A stretch of DNA of 9,650 bases from an uncultured Alistipes sp. (GTDB lineage Bacteria > Bacteroidota > Bacteroidia > Bacteroidales > Rikenellaceae), in the NCBI GenBank assembly GCA_947173915.1, contig CAMWGZ010000037.1, positions 1 to 9,650 on the forward strand, written 5' to 3'. The notes under the pieces are model-generated. The model saw only the letters and a program-made list of their open reading frames with translations, was not told the origin of the DNA and made no database searches. Shown here one piece after another: positions 1-6,726 of this stretch. The position numbers and the translations under genes were made by a program. The stretch's first letter is position 1. Each line of letters starts with the position of its first letter.

Positions 1-179
1 ACATCATGGAGCTGGTGCCGGCGTTCGTTGATGCAGCCGTAACGGGGCATGAACGTGCGGATCTCGTTGCCCCGCTCCTGCATCGCCTGCGAGAGTTTCC
101 GGCACAAAAGACCGCATTCCGTTTCGGGAACGTAGGGAGTTACCTCCTGACATACGTATAGAATCCTGTTCGATGCCAT
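1..179 (-). CDS. Glycogen/starch synthase, Bacteroidetes type (N-terminal 59 residues; runs off the left edge)
   Basis: The frame starts at an ATG at 179 and stays open to the window edge. The protein begins MASNRILYVCQEVTPYVPET and continues through FMPRYGCINERRHQLHDV. This matches, from memory, the start of the glycogen/starch synthase family common in Bacteroidales, which adds glucose from a nucleotide-sugar donor to a growing alpha-1,4-glucan in the cytoplasm. The family belongs to the GT-B fold, related to GlgA. The IRTFMPRYG segment (about residues 41-49) corresponds to the conserved VRVFMPRYG-like stretch of starch synthases. The classical K-T-G-G-L donor-binding loop is replaced by P-E-T-E-C-G-L (residues 18-24). 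It starts 47 bp after the queA stop and has its own promoter-like sequence. The catalytic C-terminal half is outside the window, so activity cannot be judged. Confidence 0.82.
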   Translation of the reverse strand, partial: MASNRILYVCQEVTPYVPETECGLLCRKLSQAMQERGNEIRTFMPRYGCINERRHQLHD

Positions 180-208
180 TGATTGTGGGTTTTAAGTCGC
201 TGTTTGTG

Positions 209-238
209 CAAAGATAAGCTTTTTTTCTAAAGAATCAG
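209..238 (-). promoter_or_regulatory. Bacteroidetes-type promoter for the glycogen/starch synthase gene
   Basis: On the minus strand, TATCTTTG at 216-209 matches the Bacteroidetes -7 consensus TAnnTTTG exactly. CTG at 238-236, 19 bp upstream, is one mismatch from the TTG core of the -33 box. Transcription would start near 202-205, leaving a leader of about 25 nt before the ATG at 179. The -33 box and most of the spacer lie inside the last codons of queA. No terminator hairpin separates the two genes, so read-through from queA is also possible. Confidence 0.6.
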
Positions 239-1276
239 CATCGCATCGCCGTAGGTGCCGAACCGATAGCCCTCCTCTTTCGCGGTTTTGTAGGCCTTCA
301 TGACCAGGTCGTAACCGCCGAAAGCGGCCACCATCATCAGCTGTGTCGAATAGGGCAGCTGGAAATTGGTGACCATCGCGTCGGCGACCGTAAATTCGTA
401 GGGCGAGAAGATGAACTTGTTGGTCCACCCCTCCATCGGCTTGATCATGCCGCCCGTCGAAACGGCCGTTTCGAGCGTCCGCATGACGGTCGTGCCGATC
501 GAGACGATCTTGTGTCCCCCGCTCTTGGCGCGATTGACCGCCTCGGCCGTCGCCTCCTCCACGAAGAACTGCTCGGAATCCATCTTGTGCTTGGAAAGAT
601 CCTCGACATCGACCGTGCGGAAATTGCCCAGGCCCACGTGCAGCGTGATGAACTGGCGGTCGATACCTTTGATCTCCATACGCTTAAAGAGGTGTTTGGA
701 GAAGTGCATGCCGGCCGTCGGGGCGGCTACCGCACCCTCCTTCTCGGCGAATATGGTCTGGTAACGCTCCTCGTCCTCCGGCTCGACCTTCTCGCGCACC
801 CATTTGGGCAGGGGCGTTTCGCCCAACTTGAAAAGCGCCTCCTTGAACTCCTCGTGCGTACCGTCGAACAGGAACCGCAGCGTCCGGCCGCGCGAGGTGG
901 TGTTGTCGATCACTTCGGCCACCAGCAGGTCGTCGTCGCCGAAGTAGAGCTTGTTGCCGATGCGGATCTTGCGGGCCGGATCGACCAGCACGTCCCACAG
1001 GCGCAGCTCGTGGTTGAGCTCGCGCAGCAGGAAGATCTCGATCTCGGCACCGGTCTTCTCCTTGTTGCCGTACAGACGGGCCGGAAAGACCTTCGTATCG
1101 TTGAATACGAACATGTCCTTCTCGTCGAAATAGTCGATGATCTCCTTGAAAAGACGGTGCTCGATGGTCCCTTTGGCGCGATCGACCACCATCAGGCGCG
1201 ATTCGTCCCGATTCTGGGCCGGATATTTCGCCAGCATGTCGGCGGAAAATTCGTAACCGTACTGCGATAATTTCAT
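227..1276 (-). CDS. queA: S-adenosylmethionine:tRNA ribosyltransferase-isomerase QueA
   Basis: This is a complete protein of 349 residues, the usual QueA length. QueA transfers and isomerises the ribosyl part of S-adenosylmethionine onto 7-aminomethyl-7-deazaguanine in tRNA. The product is epoxyqueuosine at the wobble position of GUN-anticodon tRNAs. Family motifs are present in order: DESRLMV (24-30), [13 protein letters not shown] (57-68), [12 protein letters not shown] (181-192), HVGLGNF (213-219), GTTVMRTLE (261-269), [10 protein letters not shown] (286-295), TNFQLP (303-308) and the C-terminal [12 protein letters not shown] (337-348). The Gln at 305 sits where I expect His in most QueA proteins (TNFHLP). 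The ATG at 1276 gives the normal N-terminus MKLSQY. It follows truB after a 130-bp spacer, so it may be read from the upstream operon or from a weak local promoter. Confidence 0.97.
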   Translation of the reverse strand: MKLSQYGYEFSADMLAKYPAQNRDESRLMVVDRAKGTIEHRLFKEIIDYFDEKDMFVFNDTKVFPARLYGNKEKTGAEIEIFLLRELNHELRLWDVLVDPARKIRIGNKLYFGDDDLLVAEVIDNTTSRGRTLRFLFDGTHEEFKEALFKLGETPLPKWVREKVEPEDEERYQTIFAEKEGAVAAPTAGMHFSKHLFKRMEIKGIDRQFITLHVGLGNFRTVDVEDLSKHKMDSEQFFVEEATAEAVNRAKSGGHKIVSIGTTVMRTLETAVSTGGMIKPMEGWTNKFIFSPYEFTVADAMVTNFQLPYSTQLMMVAAFGGYDLVMKAYKTAKEEGYRFGTYGDAMLIL

Positions 1277-1406
1277 AAACCGAAAGGTGTGTTTTGTTGG
1301 TTAGCGACAAATCTGTCGTTTCGTTCTGCGAGGCGCGCCCCGGTCCCGAAATGCACGGCAGCCGGTTCGCGAGGACGACACCTAATTTATTTATACGTAA
1401 ACGAGA
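1277..1406. other. Spacer between truB and queA with a short inverted repeat
   Basis: This 130-bp gap holds no convincing gene or intrinsic terminator. A 5-bp inverted repeat, CGACA-aatc-TGTCG, lies at 1305-1318. On the minus strand it contains CAGATTTG (1315-1308), one mismatch from the TAnnTTTG -7 consensus, but no good -33 box lies 19-21 bp upstream. It may be a weak queA promoter with an overlapping operator-like repeat, or nothing. The part next to the truB stop is AT-rich (about 1380-1400). Confidence 0.35.
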
Positions 1407-2123
1407 CTATTTTGTTTCGTTCGAGGCCAGTTTTTCGAGAAATTCCTCCAGCGCCCAGGCCTGCCCGACGGTAAAGCCGCCGCTGCGGGTGCGCCGCAGC
1501 GAGGTCAGGTGGGCGCCGCTGCGCAGCTCCTCGCCGATCTCGGCCGCCAGCGAGCGGATGTAGGTCCCCTTGCTGCAACGGACCCGGATGCGGATGCGGG
1601 GCAGCTCGCACGCCTCCAGCTCCATCTCGTAAATGTTGATGAGCGCCTTGCGCAGCTCCACCTCCTCGCCGGCACGGGCCAGTTCGTAGGCGCGCACCCC
1701 CTCGACCTTCTTGGCCGAGTAGAGCGGCGGAGCCTGCAGGCGCTCCCCCGTCAGCACGCGGAGCGCCTGCTCGACCCCCTCGCGCGTAATGTGGTCCGTA
1801 GGATAGGTTTTGTCGATGGGATGCTCCAGGTCGTGGCTGGGGGTCGTGGCCCCCAGCATCAGCTCGGCCACATACTCCTTCTCCTCGGCCTGCAGGGCAT
1901 CGGCCATCTTGGTGGCGCGGCCGATGCAGACGAGCAGGATGCCCGTGGCCAGCGGATCGAGCGTCCCGGCGTGCCCCACCTTGATGCGCGGGTATCCGGC
2001 CCGGCGCAGGGCGAACTTGACCTTGCGCACCACATCGGCGGAGGTCCACTCCAGCGGCTTGTCGATGACGGCGATATAACCCTCCTCGAAGTTGATCCCT
2101 TTCAGGTCGTATTGTTGTTCCAT
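1407..2123 (-). CDS. truB: tRNA pseudouridine(55) synthase TruB
   Basis: This 238-residue protein isomerises uridine 55 in the T-loop of tRNAs to pseudouridine. The catalytic motif GHAGTLDPLATG spans residues 50-61, with the nucleophilic aspartate at D56. Other family motifs are EKEYVAELMLG (81-91, with the conserved Tyr at 84), QAPPLYSAKK (130-139) followed by AYELARAG (145-152), and CSKGTYIRSLAAEIG (183-197). It is shorter than E. coli TruB (314 residues), ending soon after the catalytic domain with only a short C-terminal tail instead of a full PUA-type domain. I believe this is common in Bacteroidetes. The ATG at 2123 lies 10 bp after the uppP stop, so it is almost certainly cotranscribed with the envelope genes upstream. 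Confidence 0.97.
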   Translation of the reverse strand: MEQQYDLKGINFEEGYIAVIDKPLEWTSADVVRKVKFALRRAGYPRIKVGHAGTLDPLATGILLVCIGRATKMADALQAEEKEYVAELMLGATTPSHDLEHPIDKTYPTDHITREGVEQALRVLTGERLQAPPLYSAKKVEGVRAYELARAGEEVELRKALINIYEMELEACELPRIRIRVRCSKGTYIRSLAAEIGEELRSGAHLTSLRRTRSGGFTVGQAWALEEFLEKLASNETK

Positions 2124-2133
2124 AGTTTCTTGT

Positions 2134-2913
2134 TTATCCGAAAATCAGCGCGATCGACCCAACGACAGCGCAATAGACGGCGAACCAGACGAGCTTGCCC
2201 CGCTTGACCGCCTCGATCATGAACTTGCAGGCCAGCGCCCCCGAGACGAAAGCGGAGAGAAAGCCCGCCGCAAGAGGCAGCGCCCCCACCGACAGCGCCG
2301 CGAACTCCCCCGAGGCCAGGTCCAGCACCATCTTGCCCAGAATCACGGGGATGACCATGAGGAACGAAAACTGCGCCACCTGCTCCTTGCCGTCGCCCAG
2401 CAGCAGTCCCGTCGCGATGGTCGAACCCGAGCGCGAAAGCCCCGGCATCGTCGCGGCGGCCTGCGCCACGCCGATCAGCAGCGCGTCGCGGTAGGAGATC
2501 CGCTGCCGGTGCCGCGGCTTGGCGTAGTAGGCGAAGGCAAGCAGCGCGGCCGTCACGAGCAGCATCGCCCCGACGAACGGCAGCGAGGAGAAGAGCGTCT
2601 CGATCCGCTCGGCGAAGAGCACCCCGACGATGCCGGCCGGCACCATCGACAGCAGGATCTTCAGCACGTAGGCCTGCTCCTCGTTGAAGTGCCGGGAGAA
2701 GAGGCCGCAAAGCAGCCGCCAAAGCTCGCGCCACATGACCACCACCGTACTGAGCACGGTCGCGGCGTGCAGCATCACGTCGAAGGTAACGTTCTCCTCG
2801 ATATGCACCCCGAGCAGCGCCTTGGCCAGCTGCAGGTGGCCGCTGCTCGACACGGGCAGAAACTCGGTAAGTCCCTGGACGATGCCCAGGATAATCGCAT
2901 CCAGTGTTTCCAT
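2134..2913 (-). CDS. uppP: Undecaprenyl-diphosphatase UppP (BacA family)
   Basis: This 259-residue polytopic inner-membrane protein removes a phosphate from undecaprenyl diphosphate. That regenerates the lipid carrier used for peptidoglycan and other surface polymers; overexpression in other bacteria gives bacitracin resistance. Motif one is at residues 13-27, QGLTEFLPVSSSGHL, with the conserved glutamate E17 and catalytic-site H26. Motif two is PGLSRSGSTIATG at 157-169, with arginine R161 and neighbouring Ser/Thr residues. These are the two half-site motifs of the BacA active site. Several hydrophobic helices follow, for example around 45-60, 112-130, 183-200 and 210-230. The length is typical. 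The ATG at 2913 lies 9 bp after the stop of the DUF3098 gene, and truB follows 10 bp downstream. Confidence 0.96.
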   Translation of the reverse strand: METLDAIILGIVQGLTEFLPVSSSGHLQLAKALLGVHIEENVTFDVMLHAATVLSTVVVMWRELWRLLCGLFSRHFNEEQAYVLKILLSMVPAGIVGVLFAERIETLFSSLPFVGAMLLVTAALLAFAYYAKPRHRQRISYRDALLIGVAQAAATMPGLSRSGSTIATGLLLGDGKEQVAQFSFLMVIPVILGKMVLDLASGEFAALSVGALPLAAGFLSAFVSGALACKFMIEAVKRGKLVWFAVYCAVVGSIALIFG

Positions 2914-2922
2914 GTGCGCGCC

Positions 2923-3174
2923 TTATTCGAAACGTTTGAGAATGGCGTAAATCTCGAATGCGAAGCCGCCGACCACGAGGATCGGGGCCAGCGTGATGCG
3001 CCGCCAGGAGAACATGGAGTAGTCGAACTCCTCGGGCGAACTGCTGCCGCCTCCGGTCATCAGCACGAAGCCCAGGATGATGACGCACAGACCGACGAGC
3101 AGCAGCACGTAGTTCTTCATCGCAAGCGGCATCTTCGCGTCGTTGGGATCAGCGATCTGCTTGAATTTTTTCAT
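2923..3174 (-). CDS. DUF3098 family small membrane protein
   Basis: This 83-residue protein has two predicted membrane helices, about residues 21-40 (NYVLLLVGLCVIILGFVLMT) and 60-78 (ITLAPILVVGGFAFEIYAI). Between them is a polar loop with GGGSSSPEEF and the short SWRRITLAP segment. The sequence agrees with the DUF3098 family, whose biochemical role is unknown. In Bacteroidetes it is often found between ftsX and uppP, as here, which suggests a link to the cell envelope or division; that is inference from position only. The cytoplasmic N-terminus is lysine-rich (MKKFK). It starts 13 bp after ftsX ends and sits 9 bp before uppP, so translation is probably linked within the operon. Confidence 0.9.
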   Translation of the reverse strand: MKKFKQIADPNDAKMPLAMKNYVLLLVGLCVIILGFVLMTGGGSSSPEEFDYSMFSWRRITLAPILVVGGFAFEIYAILKRFE

Positions 3175-3187
3175 GGCGGTTATCGAA

Positions 3188-4069
3188 TTAATAGAGATAA
3201 ATCTTGTTGGATTTCATATTGACGAACTTATTGACGGCGGCGAAGGTAAAGCAGAGCGAGATCGCCACGCCGCCCACGATCATGCTCCCGACGATGATGC
3301 CGATCTTGGCCGCCTCGGCCAGCGTCGTCAGCTCGGGGACCGTCTCGTTCAGGCCATAGACCGCCCCCAGGAAGAGCACCGAGGCGATCGCCCCCGAGAC
3401 GATGCCCTGCCAGATGCTGCTCGCCAAAAAGGGGCGCATGATGAACCACTTGGTCGCGCCGACCAGCTTCATGGTGTTGATCAGGTAGCGTTTCGAGAAG
3501 ATCGCCAGCCGGATCGTGTTGCTCAGCAGGATGAGCGAGACCACCAGCAGCGCCCCGCCGAAGAGCAGCAGCACCAGCCGGATCTTGGCGATCGTGGCGT
3601 GGAGCCGCTCGACCGTCTGCGCCGGGTAGGAGACGCGGTCCACCCCCTCCAGCGCCTCCACCTCCCCGATGAAAGCGTGCAGCCTGTCGCCGTCGGCCGA
3701 TTCGGCCGTCAGGGTCAGCTCGAAGCTGTCGAGCAGGGGGTTCTCGTCGAGCACCGCCTCGAACTCCTGTTCGAACATCGCCCGAAAGTCGGCATCCTCG
3801 ATCTTCGCCTCCTTCGGGGAGTAATCGACCAGCAGCACCAGCTCGGAGGCGGCCAGCCGCTCCCGCAGCCGTTCGCGCGCCGGCTCGTCGAGTCCGTTGC
3901 GCAGCTCGACGGTCACGGAACAGCTCTCCTGCAACGTGCGGGCCACCTGCAGGGCGGCGGTCATCAGGTAGCCGACCGATCCCAGCAGAAAAAGCACCAG
4001 TGCGATGCTGACATTCGATACCAGATAGGAGTTGCGTACCTTACGCTTGAGTCTTTTGTCGTCTTTCAT
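3188..4069 (-). CDS. ftsX: Cell division protein FtsX (ABC transporter permease-like)
   Basis: With the ATG at 4069 the protein is 293 residues. FtsX normally pairs with the ATPase FtsE and controls peptidoglycan hydrolases at the division site. The sequence shows the expected four-helix plan. There is a basic cytoplasmic start (KDDKRLKRKVRNSYL), TM1 at about 19-40, and a large periplasmic domain at about 41-163. TM2 is at about 166-184, with TM3 and TM4 at about 219-240 and 256-280. The FtsX signature is the cytoplasmic loop after TM2, with IFSKRYLINTMKLVGATKWF (190-209). An in-frame ATG at 4081 would add four residues (MFYA). I prefer 4069 because FtsX proteins usually begin with a charged segment. 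The start lies inside the end of the yfhO-like gene. No ftsE is adjacent. Confidence 0.94.
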   Translation of the reverse strand: MKDDKRLKRKVRNSYLVSNVSIALVLFLLGSVGYLMTAALQVARTLQESCSVTVELRNGLDEPARERLRERLAASELVLLVDYSPKEAKIEDADFRAMFEQEFEAVLDENPLLDSFELTLTAESADGDRLHAFIGEVEALEGVDRVSYPAQTVERLHATIAKIRLVLLLFGGALLVVSLILLSNTIRLAIFSKRYLINTMKLVGATKWFIMRPFLASSIWQGIVSGAIASVLFLGAVYGLNETVPELTTLAEAAKIGIIVGSMIVGGVAISLCFTFAAVNKFVNMKSNKIYLY

Positions 4070-6524
4070 GGCGTAAAACATATATTACGGCGAGCGCCGT
4101 TCCCAACAATACCAACAGCGAGCAGACGAGCGTCACGGCCTCGGCCGTCCGCCAGCCGGGAGCACGGAAGCTCCATTCGACCGTGTGCGCGCCGGCCGGC
4201 AGCTCCATCGCACGCAGCAGGTAGTCGGCCCGGAAATAGGGGGCCTCCTCCCCGTCGATGCGGGCCGTCCAGCCCTCTTTGCAATAAATTTCGGAGAAGA
4301 CGGCCAGCGCCGGAGCGTCGGCCTCGTATTCGTAACGCAGGTAGTTGGGGCGGTACTCCGCAAGGCGGATCTCCCCCGCCCCGCCGACGGAGGGGTTCTC
4401 CAGTCCGAATTCGCCGAGATTCACCACCGCCGCATGCCGCAGGTCGCTCCCGCCGAGCGCCGCGATCTCCTCTTCGGGCGAGGCGGCCGGCACGATCCGC
4501 CCGACCAGCCAGGCGGGGCCGAAAGCCGAGGTGCGGATGCGGGCGACGGGCTCCCCTCCGCGGTCGGTATGGATCACGTAGCGGGTGTTGAGCATGTCGA
4601 GCACCCCCTCGTCCAGCGAGGAGAGGTAGCGGTCGATCAGGTCCTGATAGCGCGCCAGCTTCGCGCCGTGGTAGCCGCCGACCGAACGGTGGAAGCGGCA
4701 GGCGCGCGCGTCGTTGAAGGGGTCGGTGGTCAGGTCGAGCACCCGGAATCCCGGCTCGGTGTCGCGCAGGATCATCCGGTCGGCCTCCGAGGGACGCACC
4801 TCCGTCCTGCGGGCCGCGACGAAGCGGTCATACGGCAGGAAACGCAGCCCCACCGGCAGCAGATCGAACAGGACGACCGCCCCGAGCAGCGCCACAGCAG
4901 CGCCCCGGCGGATCTTTCCGAAGGCGAGAAGAGCCACCGCACCGGCCGCCAGGGCGACCATCAGCAGCGAGCGGGCCGCATCGGCGCGCATCATCGCCGC
5001 CCGGTCGGCCGCCATCGCGTCGGCCGTGATGAGGCCCAGCTCCTCGGGCATTCCCTGGGCGATGGCATCCGTCATGCCCGCCTCGCGGAACATCCGGTAA
5101 TACTGTTCGCCCATGAACCCGGCGGCCTCCGTGCGGCCGAAGTCGAAGAGCGCGCCGCCCGCCACGAAGAAGAGCAGGCACACGCCTCCCGTCAGGCCGC
5201 CGGCCCACGCCAGCGCCCGAAGCAGCCTCCGGCGCTCCACGCAGCCGTTCCAGAGGGGTTGCAGGGCCAGCGCCGCGAGCAGCGGAGCGGTCCACTGCAC
5301 CGCCACGAGCGCCATCGACACGGTGCGGAACTTGTTGTATCCGGGCAGCAGCCGGAAGGCCAGCTCGGTAAATGCCATGAAGTGATGCCCCCACGCAAGC
5401 AGCAGCGCCAGCAGGCTCACTGCGGCGATCCACCACCTGCTGCGGCCGTCGGCCAGCAGCAGCCCCAGCAGCGCGAGGAAAAGGGTCGCGGCCCCCAAGT
5501 AGGTCGGGCCGGCCGTATAGGGCTGGTCGCCCCAGTAGGCGGGCAGCTGGGGGGCGATCCCCTCCAGTCCGTAGGGGCGCAGCGCCTCGGCCGTCTTTCC
5601 GTCGGCGGGAAGCGAGCGGCCCGAGTCGCCGCCCATGAAGTCGGGGATCAGCATGTTCCAGCTCTCGGCCCGGCCGTAGCTCCAGGCGGTGGCGTAGCGC
5701 AGATCGAGTCCGCCGGCCGGTGCCGCATCGTCGCAGGCCAGCTCCGAGCCGCCCCGGATCGTCTGGCCCGAATGGCGCATGGTGTACCACAGGGGCGAGA
5801 AGTTCGAGCCGACGGCCAGCACCCCGGCCGCCAGCAGCACCGCCGTGCGGCGGGCGAAGTCGGCCATCCGGCGGCCGCGCAGGGCCGCGATGCCCTCGCT
5901 GATCCACAGGGCGGCCATCGCCAGCAGAAAATAGTAGGTTATCTGGGGGTGGTTGGCTCCGATTTCGAGCGAGGCGAAGAGCGCCGCGAGGGCGGCACCG
6001 AGCCAGAGGTTGCCCCGCAGCGCGAGCCACACGCCGCCCACCATCGGCGGGGCATAGACCGCCGCCCACATCTTGGTCACGTGACCCGCCCCGATGATGA
6101 GGAAGAAGTAGGTCGAAAGGCCGTACATGAGCGCCGGGACGATCCCCACCCAGGGATTCACGCCCATCATCAGCAGCATGGCCCACATGGCCGTCATAGC
6201 AAAGAAGAGGAAGCCGGCGGGGGTGTCGATCAGCTCGGTAACGCGCCCGACGGTGTTCTTGACCGCCTGAGCCGGGTAGGCGACGCTGATCAGATAGGCC
6301 GGCATGCCGCCGAAGATGCGTCCGGCCCACTGGGGATCCTCCCCCTCGCGGGCACGGTTGTTGCGAATCTCCTGCACCATGCTCTCGTACTGCTGCACGT
6401 CGTGGCGCGGCAGCACCTCGCCCCGGAACTGCGGCGCGAAACAGACGGCACTGACCAGAAAAAAGAGCGACAAGGCTGCCGCAGCCGGCAACAGCCGGAA
6501 GAAGCTATCTCGGAAACGGATCAT
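4041..6524 (-). CDS. YfhO-like multi-spanning membrane protein (probable GT-C type)
   Basis: With the ATG at 6524 the protein is 827 residues; an in-frame TTG at 6530 would add two. It has an N-terminal membrane helix, then a periplasmic loop with the acidic motif RHDVQQYE (40-47). Many hydrophobic helices follow, roughly to residue 570. Signature segments include GRIFGGMPAYLI (68-79), GANHPQITYY (189-198), YATAWSYG (277-284) and YWGDQPYTAGPTYLGA (330-345). Near the C-terminus is a beta-sandwich-like region, EGWTARIDGEEAPYF and LPAGAHTVEWSF (about 744-788), then a last helix and a basic tail. This layout fits the YfhO family. In Firmicutes a member is needed to glycosylate lipoteichoic acid; in Bacteroidetes the substrate is unknown. 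The 3' end overlaps ftsX by 29 bp. Confidence 0.88.
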   Translation of the reverse strand: MIRFRDSFFRLLPAAAALSLFFLVSAVCFAPQFRGEVLPRHDVQQYESMVQEIRNNRAREGEDPQWAGRIFGGMPAYLISVAYPAQAVKNTVGRVTELIDTPAGFLFFAMTAMWAMLLMMGVNPWVGIVPALMYGLSTYFFLIIGAGHVTKMWAAVYAPPMVGGVWLALRGNLWLGAALAALFASLEIGANHPQITYYFLLAMAALWISEGIAALRGRRMADFARRTAVLLAAGVLAVGSNFSPLWYTMRHSGQTIRGGSELACDDAAPAGGLDLRYATAWSYGRAESWNMLIPDFMGGDSGRSLPADGKTAEALRPYGLEGIAPQLPAYWGDQPYTAGPTYLGAATLFLALLGLLLADGRSRWWIAAVSLLALLLAWGHHFMAFTELAFRLLPGYNKFRTVSMALVAVQWTAPLLAALALQPLWNGCVERRRLLRALAWAGGLTGGVCLLFFVAGGALFDFGRTEAAGFMGEQYYRMFREAGMTDAIAQGMPEELGLITADAMAADRAAMMRADAARSLLMVALAAGAVALLAFGKIRRGAAVALLGAVVLFDLLPVGLRFLPYDRFVAARRTEVRPSEADRMILRDTEPGFRVLDLTTDPFNDARACRFHRSVGGYHGAKLARYQDLIDRYLSSLDEGVLDMLNTRYVIHTDRGGEPVARIRTSAFGPAWLVGRIVPAASPEEEIAALGGSDLRHAAVVNLGEFGLENPSVGGAGEIRLAEYRPNYLRYEYEADAPALAVFSEIYCKEGWTARIDGEEAPYFRADYLLRAMELPAGAHTVEWSFRAPGWRTAEAVTLVCSLLVLLGTALAVIYVLRHERRQKTQA

Positions 6525-6547
6525 CTGCAACGACGTTTGTTAGCAGC

Positions 6548-6577
6548 CAAAGGTACGAAGAAAATCCGAGACGACAG
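6548..6577 (-). promoter_or_regulatory. Bacteroidetes-type promoter for the yfhO-ftsX-DUF3098-uppP-truB operon
   Basis: On the minus strand TACCTTTG at 6555-6548 matches the -7 consensus TAnnTTTG exactly. CTG at 6577-6575 stands 19 bp upstream, one mismatch from the TTG core of the -33 box. Transcription would begin around 6541-6543, leaving a leader of only about 18 nt before the ATG at 6524. No Shine-Dalgarno sequence is visible, which is normal for this phylum. Confidence 0.62.
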
Positions 6578-6621
6578 CGCAATGCCCGCGAAAAACACGC
6601 GAGGACAGCCTCAACGCCATA

Positions 6622-6670
6622 AAAACCGCGACGGCAGGCCGGAGCGTTTCCGGCTTGTCGTCGCGGTTTT
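6622..6670 (-). terminator. Compound hairpin terminator after the fimbrillin-like lipoprotein gene
   Basis: Bases 6622-6633 (aaaaccgcgacg) pair perfectly with 6659-6670 (cgtcgcggtttt), a 12-bp stem. Inside it a second 6-bp stem, gccgga/tccggc (6638-6643 with 6649-6654), closes a 5-nt loop. On the minus strand the hairpin ends in TTTTT (6625-6621). It begins about 55 bp after the TAG at 6727 and ends before the yfhO promoter, so it separates the two transcription units. Tracts of A and T on both flanks would also permit termination on the plus strand, but no plus-strand gene is seen. Confidence 0.85.
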
Positions 6671-6726
6671 CGGGCGGGTCCGGCCGCAGGGCGCACGGCG
6701 GCAGCCTGCATGCGGCACGGGGTACG

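Larger units (their letters stand above)
6531..6726. other. Intergenic region between the surface-protein operon and the envelope operon
   Basis: This gap of about 196 bp contains the terminator at 6622-6670 and the yfhO promoter at 6548-6577. The remaining part, 6671-6726, is GC-rich and shows no gene or repeat that I can support. It marks the boundary between an accessory-looking surface locus and conserved core genes. Confidence 0.7.

Noticed and set aside
1277..1406. A preQ1 riboswitch before queA
   Set aside because: The spacer was checked because queA makes a preQ1-derived nucleoside. No compact pseudoknot with the A-rich tail of preQ1 riboswitches is visible, and these switches usually precede preQ1 synthesis or transport genes, not queA.
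2092..3222. A 376-codon plus-strand open frame opposite uppP and DUF3098
   Set aside because: It is a charged low-complexity product rich in His, Gln and Arg, spans several real gene boundaries on the other strand, and shows no promoter or family match.
3143..4591. A 482-codon plus-strand open frame opposite ftsX and the end of the yfhO-like gene
   Set aside because: It overlaps two real genes, has low-complexity Arg/Pro-rich sequence at its end, and has no family signature.
6529..6537. Short palindrome AACG-a-CGTT between the yfhO promoter and start codon
   Set aside because: A 4-bp arm is too short to support as an operator; such repeats occur often by chance.
6505..6711. A 68-residue minus-strand open frame in the intergenic region
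   Set aside because: It crosses the terminator hairpin and the yfhO promoter and runs into the yfhO start in another frame. The product is Ala/Arg-rich with no recognisable feature.
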